Shown: positions 1 through 5,588 of the stretch, piece by piece
Numbering within the stretch: the stretch's first letter is position 1
Layout: every line of letters begins with the position of its first letter
NCBI GenBank assembly: GCA_025450475.1
Contig: JANWHJ010000081.1
Span: forward strand, 1-7,538
Direction: 5' to 3'
From: Nitrososphaera sp.
GTDB taxonomy: Archaea > Thermoproteota > Nitrososphaeria > Nitrososphaerales > Nitrososphaeraceae
DNA: 7,538 nt
Made by a program: the position numbers and the translations under genes
Notes under the pieces: generated by a model
Told to the model about the DNA's origin: nothing
Seen by the model: the letters and a program-made list of their open reading frames with translations, nothing else
Databases searched by the model: none

Positions 1-807
1 GGCCTATACGAGGCAAAGCGCACGTTGCACGACAACCTCATTGCGGCGATCAGAGAGCCGGACAGTTTTGTCAAAATGGGTATCAAACCTCCCCGTGGGG
101 CGCTGCTCTATGGGCCACCGGGCACGGGGAAGACGCTGCTGGCAAAGGCTCTTGCCACCGAAAGCAGCGCAAACATCATTGTCGTCCGCGGACCCGAAGT
201 GCTCAGCAAATGGGTTGGCGAGTCTGAAAAGGCGATACGCGAGATATTCAGAAAAGCAAAGGCATCTTCGCCCTGCATTGTAGTGTTCGATGAGCTGGAT
301 TCGCTTGCAAGACCGAGGGGCCAGGAAGAGGACATGTCCGGGAACGAGCGCGTGCTAAGCCAGATTCTGACAGAGATGGATGACTCAGGTAGTGCCGGCG
401 TGGTAGTAATCGGGATAACCAACAGGCCTGACCTCATCGACACCTCTTTGCTGAGGCCTGGCAGGCTCGACCTCATTATTTACGTTGGATCGCCTGACGA
501 TAAGGCAAGGCAGGAAATATTGAGGATAATAACCCAACCGATGCCGCTTTCCAAGGACGTTGATCTCGCCAGCATCGCAAGGTCCACAAAGAGCTTTAGC
601 GGAGCAGACCTCGTAGCACTTTGTAGGGAGGCGGCGGTGAATGCCATGCAGGCCAAGTCAGAAATTGTCTCAACCGCCGACTTCGGCAAGGCAATCAGGT
701 TAGTCAGGCCATCGATAACAAAGGACGTTGAGGACTGGTACGAGTCCATAAAGAAAAACATTACATACGCCATGCCCAAACCAATAGATAAGACATTTTA
801 CGGGTGA
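1..807 (+). CDS. cdc48: Cdc48/p97-family AAA ATPase, C-terminal (D2) domain; 5' end outside window
   Basis: An AAA+ unfoldase that uses ATP to extract or unfold proteins in the cytoplasm, probably for the proteasome. The frame is open from base 1, so the gene starts upstream; an apparent TTG start at 25 is internal to the conserved domain. Counting from codon 1, Walker A GPPGTGKT is at residues 38-45, the pore-loop region before SKWVGESE at about 69-76, Walker B VVFDE at 94-98, sensor-1 Asn at 141, and arginine fingers in LRPGRLD at about 151-157. SGADL in the helical lid follows. The sequence resembles the second AAA ring of archaeal Cdc48 rather than the first. The last three residues are Phe-Tyr-Gly, which fits the hydrophobic-Tyr-any tail that docks AAA rings on the 20S proteasome. 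The upstream domains cannot be seen, so a single-ring AAA protein is not strictly excluded. Confidence 0.93.
   Translation, partial: GLYEAKRTLHDNLIAAIREPDSFVKMGIKPPRGALLYGPPGTGKTLLAKALATESSANIIVVRGPEVLSKWVGESEKAIREIFRKAKASSPCIVVFDELDSLARPRGQEEDMSGNERVLSQILTEMDDSGSAGVVVIGITNRPDLIDTSLLRPGRLDLIIYVGSPDDKARQEILRIITQPMPLSKDVDLASIARSTKSFSGADLVALCREAAVNAMQAKSEIVSTADFGKAIRLVRPSITKDVEDWYESIKKNITYAMPKPIDKTFYG
803..807 (+). promoter_or_regulatory. Ribosome binding site GGTGA overlapping the cdc48 stop codon
   Basis: GGTGA, a strong archaeal Shine-Dalgarno sequence, spans the last two bases of the final cdc48 codon and the whole TGA stop. It is 4 bases before the ATG at 812 but only 1 base before the ATG at 809, so it favours 812 as the start of the next gene. 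Its position implies translational coupling. Confidence 0.6.
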
Positions 808-811
808 AATG

Positions 812-1039
812 ATGAAATATCCTATCCGGAACCTAATGTATGAAAAAATAAGACAGGCAGGTACGCTGACCGACGCGGACCTTGCCAAGGATCTGACAAA
901 AGATGGGATCACACTTTCCGAGTCTGATTTTAATAAGACGCTTCTCGATCTGGAAATTTATGGCCTCGTCCGTGTATCGTGGGTGACAAAGGAGAAGCGT
1001 AGGATTGAGCTCGTCGCTGACTCCAGCACCGCTAGTTGA
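812..1039 (+). CDS. Small winged-helix-like protein, cdc48-linked
   Basis: A protein of 75 residues (76 if the ATG at 809 is used) with no signal peptide or membrane segment. The pattern is that of a small winged helix: a helix around YEKIRQAG, a Leu-rich helix pair (LTDADLAKDL, then SDFNKTLLDLEIYGL), and a C-terminal beta-hairpin wing (LVRVSWVTKEKRRIEL). It could bind DNA or RNA, or be a protein-binding winged helix; the sequence does not decide. The start is placed at 812 because GGTGA at 803-807 is better spaced there. It follows cdc48 with 1 to 4 bases between stop and start, so co-transcription is very likely and a regulator or adaptor role for Cdc48 is possible but unproven. Its 3' end overlaps the convergent ctaB by 8 bases. 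I recognise the fold type, not a named family. Confidence 0.8.
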   Translation: MKYPIRNLMYEKIRQAGTLTDADLAKDLTKDGITLSESDFNKTLLDLEIYGLVRVSWVTKEKRRIELVADSSTAS

Positions 1040-1937
1040 TAAGCGAAATAGGGAGGGGGTAGTAGAAGAGAGCATCGAGCGCCAGCGCGACAAACATAAC
1101 AACCAGGTACGGCGCAGTAACTTTGTACGCTTTCCACGCAAATTCCGGCGTCGGGTTCTTAGTCAGCTTGTAATGGTACGCGAGCATTAGCCCACCGGAG
1201 ATTGCTGCGATTACGGTATAGAGCGCGCCAAGACCAAAGAGCGACAGTGCCACAGAATACGGAAGCAATATTGCAGTGTTGACCATGATGTAACTTGCCG
1301 TCCTCTGGTTCCCGATCAGAACAGGCAGCATAGGGACGCGCACGCTTGCATATTCTTCCCTTGCCCTTATCGCAAGGCACCAAAAATGCGGAGGGGTCCA
1401 CATGAACACGAGCCATCCTACCAGAAAGCCAAGGAGGTCGATCGAGCCGGTAGCAGTCGCCCAACCTGCCATTGACGCAGCGCTCCCCGCAAAGCCGCCA
1501 ATTACAATGTTCGAGGCGTTGCTGCGCTTTAGCCATGCCGTATATACTATTACATAAAAGAATATGCCGAGCGCTATCATTCCAGTCGCGACCGGATTGA
1601 GCGTGAACCAGGCGATAACTACCGACAGCACGCTGACGCCGATGCCGTACGCAAGTACGTTCTTTGGGGTGAGCCTGCCGGCGGGTATAGGCCTATTGGC
1701 TGTCCTCTCCATTATCTTGTCAATGTCACGGTCGTAATAGTGGTTGAGTGCGCTCGCGCCCATCGATGCCAGCGCGCCAGCCAGAGTAAGAAATACCAGT
1801 TGCCACGCGGTCACGTCCCACGCAGTACCTGGAGTAGAGTCAAATCTGCTTGCAGCCAATAGGGATGTAACAGCTGTTATCACAAGTACGACCACTATTC
1901 GTGGCTTTGAAACTTCAACATAGTCGCGTACGCTCAC
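1032..1937 (-). CDS. ctaB: Protoheme IX farnesyltransferase (haem O synthase)
   Basis: An integral membrane prenyltransferase of the UbiA superfamily. It adds a farnesyl group to protohaem to give haem O, used directly or converted to haem A for haem-copper terminal oxidases. At 301 residues it has the usual family length and about nine hydrophobic segments. The first Asp-rich motif is N65-x3-D69-x3-D73 in NHYYDRDIDKIMERT, followed by NRPIPAGRL. The second conserved block is YTAWLKRS, then NIVIGG and AGSAASMAGW (residues 132-159), and then WTPPHFWCLA (180-189) and VPMLPV. The Pro-Pro pair usual after AGA in bacterial CtaB/CyoE is Ala-Ser here. The start is GTG at 1937, supported by GAGG (complement of 1945-1948) 7 bases upstream. 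The gene has its own promoter-like sequence, and the stop lies inside the convergent small gene. No ctaA or oxidase subunit gene is visible nearby. Confidence 0.93.
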   Translation of the reverse strand: MSVRDYVEVSKPRIVVVLVITAVTSLLAASRFDSTPGTAWDVTAWQLVFLTLAGALASMGASALNHYYDRDIDKIMERTANRPIPAGRLTPKNVLAYGIGVSVLSVVIAWFTLNPVATGMIALGIFFYVIVYTAWLKRSNASNIVIGGFAGSAASMAGWATATGSIDLLGFLVGWLVFMWTPPHFWCLAIRAREEYASVRVPMLPVLIGNQRTASYIMVNTAILLPYSVALSLFGLGALYTVIAAISGGLMLAYHYKLTKNPTPEFAWKAYKVTAPYLVVMFVALALDALFYYPLPISLIN

Positions 1938-1944
1938 AAAGCTG

Positions 1945-1948
1945 CCTC
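1945..1948 (-). promoter_or_regulatory. Ribosome binding site of ctaB
   Basis: GAGG on the minus strand lies 7 bases before the GTG at 1937. It decides the non-ATG start, because no in-frame ATG lies close by. Confidence 0.5.
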
Positions 1949-1972
1949 GAAGGGAGAGTCTGCTTTGCTAGC

Positions 1973-1984
1973 ATTTAATTTATT
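1973..1984 (-). promoter_or_regulatory. Candidate TATA box for ctaB
   Basis: AATAAATTAAAT on the minus strand is a good archaeal TATA-like element. It is centred about 41 bases before the ctaB start, so initiation about 26 bases downstream of it would leave a leader of roughly 15 bases, enough for the GAGG site. The position is inferred by eye. Confidence 0.4.
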
Positions 1985-1994
1985 CGTTCAGGAG

Positions 1995-2300
1995 TCAGTA
2001 GACAAAATGTTTCAAGTTAGCCACCTGTAGCTTGAAAAATGTCATCATTTTGCGTCGGAGGAGACCGTGTTCTCCGTTAGTTAAACCGCACCTACACGAG
2101 CCGCTGTCGATCGAATGAGCTTCCGCGATGGCGCAGAGCTTGGCTATCTTGTTTCGTGCTTGCCCAAAGTCATAGTTCTCAATCCTGTGAGTGTGCTCCA
2201 GCATGTCGATAAGGTTTACCGTCATGAGCCACGCGTCCCACACTGTATCGCTCTCGCTCACTTCGAACAGGTCTACCACAGACACTGCTAAGGCATTCAA
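1995..2300 (-). CDS. Hypothetical protein (weakly supported)
   Basis: An open frame of up to 101 codons on the same strand as ctaB, ending 57 bases before its start. The furthest start is TTG at 2300; GTG codons at 2285 and 2279 are alternatives, and none has a convincing ribosome binding site. The translation is protein-like, with an acidic, hydrophobic first half (around WDAWLMTVNLIDMLEHTHRI), a helix-forming middle (ARNKIAKLCAIAEAH), a Cys pair in SCRCGL, and a basic end. There is no signal peptide or clear membrane helix. I recognise no family. It may be a lineage-specific small protein, or a chance open frame in a loosely packed region; the lack of a competing gene on the other strand is the main argument for it. 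Confidence 0.33.
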   Translation of the reverse strand: MNALAVSVVDLFEVSESDTVWDAWLMTVNLIDMLEHTHRIENYDFGQARNKIAKLCAIAEAHSIDSGSCRCGLTNGEHGLLRRKMMTFFKLQVANLKHFVY

Positions 2301-2734
2301 TTTACCGTATTAAGATGGCATATCAAGTATTATGAACTAGTTAAAACAAGCTAAAATAGCTCTTGTTCAAATCTCTCAAAAAGTGCGGATTTTGGTATTA
2401 GAAATACTGTGTTCCAGGGATTATCTGCAATCACCACTGATTTTCATTAGTTCGATTGTAGTCCCGAAGCATCCTGCCAAGGATGTAGGTCGGAATACGG
2501 AATATGGAGTAGGGCGCCGTGACATTCGGTTGGTGTCGAGAATAGCAGAGGGCCTTTCATCCAAACCCAAAAATTCATGGATTGTCGATCTAGTCTCAAT
2601 CGCTATCGTATTCATTCTGACATCCCCGGCCTTCATGATTCGACTTAAATGAGGCATAAGCCATGCCCCGGAAAGATGCTCACTAAGTCGCCCGATAGCT
2701 CGTAGAACCTCGGAAACAGTCGACCAGGGCTTTG

Positions 2735-2766
2735 TCTAGAATTAGGAGCCGGAGACTAATTCCAGA
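2735..2766. repeat. Inverted repeat, 11-base arms with one mismatch
   Basis: TCTAGAATTAG (2735-2745) is complementary to CTAATTCCAGA (2756-2766) at 10 of 11 positions, the mismatch being A2738 against C2763. The 7 bases next to the loop pair perfectly. The loop is GAGCCGGAGA. The repeat lies 13 bases upstream of the TATA-like box for the gene at 2808, so an operator is possible. It could equally form an RNA hairpin in a transcript crossing the region; there is no following T-tract, so it does not look like a terminator. Confidence 0.55.
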
Positions 2767-2778
2767 TTGACAATTAGC

Positions 2779-2788
2779 TTCTTTAACC
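2779..2788 (+). promoter_or_regulatory. Candidate TATA box for the gene at 2808
   Basis: TTCTTTAACC is centred about 24 bases before the ATG at 2808. That spacing fits a leaderless transcript beginning at or just before the ATG, which is common in thaumarchaea, and it matches the absence of a Shine-Dalgarno sequence before this gene. It is a weak match to the archaeal consensus. Confidence 0.33.
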
Positions 2789-2807
2789 CTTTCAATATCC
2801 AGTAGAC

Positions 2808-3359
2808 ATGCCAGAAAAATCGTCCATCAAATATCTCGTAGCTGGCGGAGCTATAGGCGGATCGCTCCTTCTCTTAGTTGTGCTCTTCGAAGGAGTTGGA
2901 ATGTTTCATCCACAATCCAGTTTCGCCATTGGGCAAACTGCTGCGGCTGTTAATCCTTGGTTTACCTTCCCAGGCAAATCAATAGTAGTGACAGCTGAGG
3001 GTCTGACTCCGAATTCCAATGTTACTGTATATGTGAAAAACGTGGTGGCAAAAGTTGAGACTGAAAAAGCCGGCGAGACAACAAAGACAGTTACTTTCCC
3101 TGATAGAGTGGTTGTAGGAAAAACCGAAACTAACGCTGATGGTAATCTAGAATGGGCCCTTGGGGTACCTAGAGATCAGGTCGAAGTTATTGAACGGTGG
3201 ATAAGCAACTCGACAGGTCAGGAGGAGGTCATCAAGACAGTAACAACCACATATACTTTTCAGGGAACAGTACAGGTTATTGTGGTTGACGAAACCGGGC
3301 ATGCAGCGACTGCAGAGCTTACCATAGTAAAGTGGATAACGGCATCGCCCTTTGGTTGA
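2808..3359 (+). CDS. Membrane-anchored extracellular beta-sandwich protein, function unknown
   Basis: A protein of 183 residues. Residues 1-8 are short and basic and are followed by one hydrophobic segment (about 9-33), giving an uncleaved anchor or signal peptide; the rest should be outside the cell. The exported part has the pattern of an Ig-like or TIG-like beta-sandwich often seen in archaeal surface proteins: a first strand pair at PGKSIVVTAEGLTPNSNVTVYV (55-76), a middle strand with NADGNLEW (109-116), and a last strand pair at GTVQVIVVDETGHAATAEL (153-171). Asn-x-Thr/Ser sequons occur at NVT (71-73) and NST (134-136). There are no cysteines, catalytic motifs or metal ligands. The start has no ribosome site but a TATA-like box about 24 bases upstream. 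It stands alone between gene-poor stretches, with a T-tract beyond its stop. I do not recognise a named family. Confidence 0.75.
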   Translation: MPEKSSIKYLVAGGAIGGSLLLLVVLFEGVGMFHPQSSFAIGQTAAAVNPWFTFPGKSIVVTAEGLTPNSNVTVYVKNVVAKVETEKAGETTKTVTFPDRVVVGKTETNADGNLEWALGVPRDQVEVIERWISNSTGQEEVIKTVTTTYTFQGTVQVIVVDETGHAATAELTIVKWITASPFG

Positions 3360-3390
3360 GGACGGAGTAACACACGCCACTACGATCTCC

Positions 3391-3395
3391 TTTTT
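3391..3395 (+). terminator. T-tract, candidate archaeal terminator
   Basis: Five T residues inside the pyrimidine-rich run TCTCCTTTTTCTCT lie 32 bases after the stop at 3359. Archaeal RNA polymerase often stops at such U-rich runs without a hairpin. No stable stem precedes it. Confidence 0.35.
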
Positions 3396-3481
3396 CTCTA
3401 GTCTTACCTAATCCCTGCTTAAAGACAACAACTTCCAAACCAAGTCTTGTCTAAGGAACCCCGGAGACTATGGGTCGAGCT

Positions 3482-3826
3482 TTACCCATAACTACCACAA
3501 TCCAACCAAAAAACCACAAGAACACTCGGATCAAGAACTATTCTTCCATTCCTCTCCTCTATCGCTTTGGGAGAATCTAGGCGACTTAGTTCTATCCGAA
3601 TTATTTTTGCCAACATGTCCCTGCTGACAGGTCTATAGGCAAGACAATCAATATTCATTCTCGGAAAAACCCTAAGGAACTCACCATAGTAAATCTCGAA
3701 AGCAGTAATTAAACAAACCCTCAACTCAGAGTCAATATCAAGCGTTAGTCGGCATAGCTCAAAGCCATTGACTTGTGGCCTTCTAATATCAATAAGTGCC
3801 AATTTGTAACTCCGCTCTTGAATTAT
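3482..3826 (-). pseudogene. Truncated response-regulator receiver domain
   Basis: The frame resembles the CheY-like receiver proteins that are numerous in Nitrososphaera. Recognisable blocks, in order, are LIDIRRPQVNGFEL with the phosphate-accepting Asp, RVCLITAFEIYY with the conserved Thr, and CLAYRPVS, where the usual Lys of the active site is Arg. The final helix (MLAKIIRIEL) is present and is followed by an extra tail of about 30 residues. What is missing is the N-terminal third: the first strand with its acidic Asp pair and the first helix. The only near start is TTG at 3802, but homologous sequence (SYKLALIDIR) begins before it and runs back to an in-frame stop at 3827-3829. Without the acidic pair the domain could not be phosphorylated normally. 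I read it as a decayed gene; a small truncated protein from the TTG is the alternative. Confidence 0.6.
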
Positions 3827-3957
3827 TCAAGTACTCCCAGCCATTTTGAAATTCGTTTGCATCATGGGCGGGGAAAACTCGGCTGAGTTTCAAATTTGTA
3901 GAAGCATAGGACCTTGAAGGATCACTCCAGCAGTGGAAAAACTAGAAACGATTAAGT

Positions 3958-5199
3958 ATGACAAACGAACCCCCAAATACTCGTAACATGACTGACTGGG
4001 ACCTTCTGACCCCCGGGATAGGTCTTACTTCCATCGGCATTGTAGGTGTGGGAATTTCTCTGGCAGGCATTGCCAAGACTTTCATCGACGGTATGCATGC
4101 TGTTTCGCTTTTGACTATGCTTATCGGCATGATCTTCCTTGCATCAGGGCTTTTCAAGGACGGCTTCCCGTCTACGGGCAAGGCAAAATCTGCAACCTTT
4201 ATCACTCTAGGGTTCCTTGTCACCTTTGGATTTGCTGCTGCAGTCACGGTTAGCGCGCAGGTCCCCAGCATTTACGCATACATCGGGCTCATGCTCTTGA
4301 TCTCGATCCCGGCCACGGTCCTTGCGATCGCCTCCTTCAGGCAGGTTCCATACATCAAGGCGCTGGCTATAATTTTCGTTAGCGCCGCTGTCGTGGGCGG
4401 CTCGACATTCTATGCGTTTGGGCTGGTGACTCCAAAGCCGCCTGCACCTGTCGAAGAGCCAGCTGAACAGGTGCCGACAGCTCCCCCAGTCAATGTAATC
4501 AATGCAACAATACTGGCAGGGTCCTCTGCACAGGGAAATCCCGATTATGACCCAGATCCACTCACTGTTAACCATGGCGACGGTGTAGAATGGACCAACA
4601 AGGATAACGTGCCCCACACCGTCACAAGCAAAGTAGAGGGGAAGTTCGATTCGTCGCTTATTAACCCGGGTGCCAAATGGCTCCTGAACACTGTTGGACT
4701 CGATCCGTCGGAATACCAGTACTATTGTTTTGTACACCCACACATGTCAGGCACACTGAAAGTAGCGAGCGAGGGAGCGCCGCCGGCTGATGGAGCTGGG
4801 AATGGAACGGCAATAGTAACTCCGCCCAGCCAGCCAAGCGTAGGAAACCAGTCTTCCTCGGGAAATGAAAGCGGAGGCGCTGAGGCCACAAAAGGCGCGA
4901 CAATAACTACAGTATCCATAGTAGTCGGTGCATCTGTTCCAACAAACGGTAAGTTTTTCGAACCCGATATTGTAGCGACTACGGTCGGCAGCATGGTGAC
5001 TTGGAACAATGACGACAGTCTGCTTCATACTGTGACTTCTGGAGTAGTGGAAGACAACAGCCCCAAGCCCGACGGCAGATTCGACTCGGGAATAATGAAA
5101 GCTGGCGACAGCTTTCCATTCGTATTTGACGCCGCGGGCGAATATCCGTACTACTGCATGGTGCATCCGTGGATGACCGGCAAGGTCACTGTCAACTAA
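3958..5199 (+). CDS. Five-helix membrane protein with two cupredoxin (blue copper) domains
   Basis: A protein of 413 residues combining a membrane module with two plastocyanin-like domains. Five hydrophobic helices lie at about 19-42, 46-66, 78-100, 104-127 and 132-156. Lys/Arg residues cluster in the loops at 67-77 and 128-134, so by the positive-inside rule the N-terminus is inside and the copper domains are outside. A Pro-rich linker (159-177) leads to domain 1 with type-1 copper ligands H220, C257, H260, M263. A Ser/Gly/Asn/Pro-rich linker (about 271-315) leads to domain 2 with ligands H357, C400, H403, M406; both have the C-x2-H-x2-M loop. Likely roles are electron transfer to or from membrane complexes, or copper binding; ammonia oxidisers use many such proteins. 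ATG 3958 is taken as the start; ATG 3988 is an alternative that leaves all helices intact. The next gene starts inside its stop codon. Confidence 0.9.
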   Translation: MTNEPPNTRNMTDWDLLTPGIGLTSIGIVGVGISLAGIAKTFIDGMHAVSLLTMLIGMIFLASGLFKDGFPSTGKAKSATFITLGFLVTFGFAAAVTVSAQVPSIYAYIGLMLLISIPATVLAIASFRQVPYIKALAIIFVSAAVVGGSTFYAFGLVTPKPPAPVEEPAEQVPTAPPVNVINATILAGSSAQGNPDYDPDPLTVNHGDGVEWTNKDNVPHTVTSKVEGKFDSSLINPGAKWLLNTVGLDPSEYQYYCFVHPHMSGTLKVASEGAPPADGAGNGTAIVTPPSQPSVGNQSSSGNESGGAEATKGATITTVSIVVGASVPTNGKFFEPDIVATTVGSMVTWNNDDSLLHTVTSGVVEDNSPKPDGRFDSGIMKAGDSFPFVFDAAGEYPYYCMVHPWMTGKVTVN

Positions 5200-5588
5200 T
5201 GGAAATATCTCTGACAGCAGGACAGCTCGAACGGCTCGCCAGCATTGCAAAAGACGCGCTTCCAAACGAGTCCTGCGCTTTCCTTCTTGGCGAAGACGGT
5301 ACGGTGACCGAGATCCTCCCGATGCGGAATATCGACGAGTCCCAGGTGTCTTTCAGCATCGAGCCTCGGGAATTACTAGGGGCTTATGACTTCGCTGAAA
5401 GCAAAAAGCTCCAAATAGTCGGGATATTCCATTCACACCCTGCCCCGCCAGCTCCGTCCGGCACCGACAGAAAGTTCATGGAGATAAACCCTGTGGTGTG
5501 GCTCATCTACTCTAACACCGAACACACTTTCAAGGCCTACATCAACGACAACGAGGTAAGGGAAGTTGCTGTAAGAATCACGGGGTGA
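5199..5588 (+). CDS. JAMM/MPN (Mov34-family) zinc metalloprotease
   Basis: A cytoplasmic protein of 129 residues, the size of a bare JAMM domain. JAMM enzymes are zinc proteases that cut isopeptide or peptide bonds after ubiquitin-like or sulfur-carrier proteins. The catalytic Glu is E24 in PNESCAFLLG. The zinc motif is H78-S-H80, then S87 and D90 in HSHPAPPAPSGTD, followed by NPVVWLIYS, as in many archaeal members. The residues are complete, so activity is expected. Only six residues separate H80 from S87, where the classic motif has seven. The start at 5199 shares one base with the upstream TAA (TAATG). The frame is open further back to a GTG at 5169, but the family N-terminus fits 5199. 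No good ribosome site precedes it, which suggests reinitiation after the cupredoxin gene. No ubiquitin-like gene is visible in the window. Confidence 0.87.
   Translation: MEISLTAGQLERLASIAKDALPNESCAFLLGEDGTVTEILPMRNIDESQVSFSIEPRELLGAYDFAESKKLQIVGIFHSHPAPPAPSGTDRKFMEINPVVWLIYSNTEHTFKAYINDNEVREVAVRITG

Larger units (their letters stand above)
2301..2807. other. Gene-poor stretch with overlapping weak ORFs only
   Basis: I see no gene I can support in these 507 bases. Two weak open frames overlap on opposite strands (2383-2652 plus, 2421-2657 minus); neither has a good start, ribosome site or recognisable motif. The right end holds a hairpin-forming inverted repeat (2735-2766) and a TATA-like box (2779-2788) that probably belong to the gene starting at 2808. 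The stretch separates minus-strand genes on the left from plus-strand genes on the right, so it should hold divergent promoters. Confidence 0.5.

Noticed and set aside
25..27. TTG as the real start of the AAA ATPase
   Set aside because: The conserved domain reads on upstream in frame (GLYEAKRT before it), so the gene is simply cut by the window edge.
108..779. Minus-strand open frames opposite the AAA domain (108-476 and 480-779)
   Set aside because: They mirror a strongly conserved coding region and show no motif of their own.
1159..1536. A 125-codon minus-strand frame inside ctaB
   Set aside because: It is a shifted frame of ctaB, with Arg/Cys/Trp-rich composition and no family signal.
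2355..2385. GTTCAAATC, resembling a tRNA T-loop
   Set aside because: The flanking five bases on each side do not pair, and no acceptor or anticodon stem can be drawn nearby.
2383..2657. Opposing weak frames at 2383-2652 (+) and 2421-2657 (-)
   Set aside because: They overlap each other, lack ribosome sites and match no family I know; reported only as an unexplained stretch.
3147..3380. Minus-strand frame opposite the surface-protein gene
   Set aside because: Cys-rich shadow of a better plus-strand gene that has an anchor and a beta-strand pattern.
5169..5198. GTG at 5169 as the JAMM start
   Set aside because: It would add 10 residues read from the cupredoxin copper loop; the ATG at 5199 matches the family N-terminus.
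4207..5265. Long minus-strand frames opposite the cupredoxin gene (4207-4743 and 4747-5265)
   Set aside because: The plus-strand product has two full copper sites and clear membrane helices; the antisense translations have no domains.
1..5588. cdc48 and the JAMM gene as one ubiquitin-like degradation system
   Set aside because: They are over 4 kb apart with unrelated genes on both strands between them, and no ubiquitin-like, E1 or E2 gene is visible.
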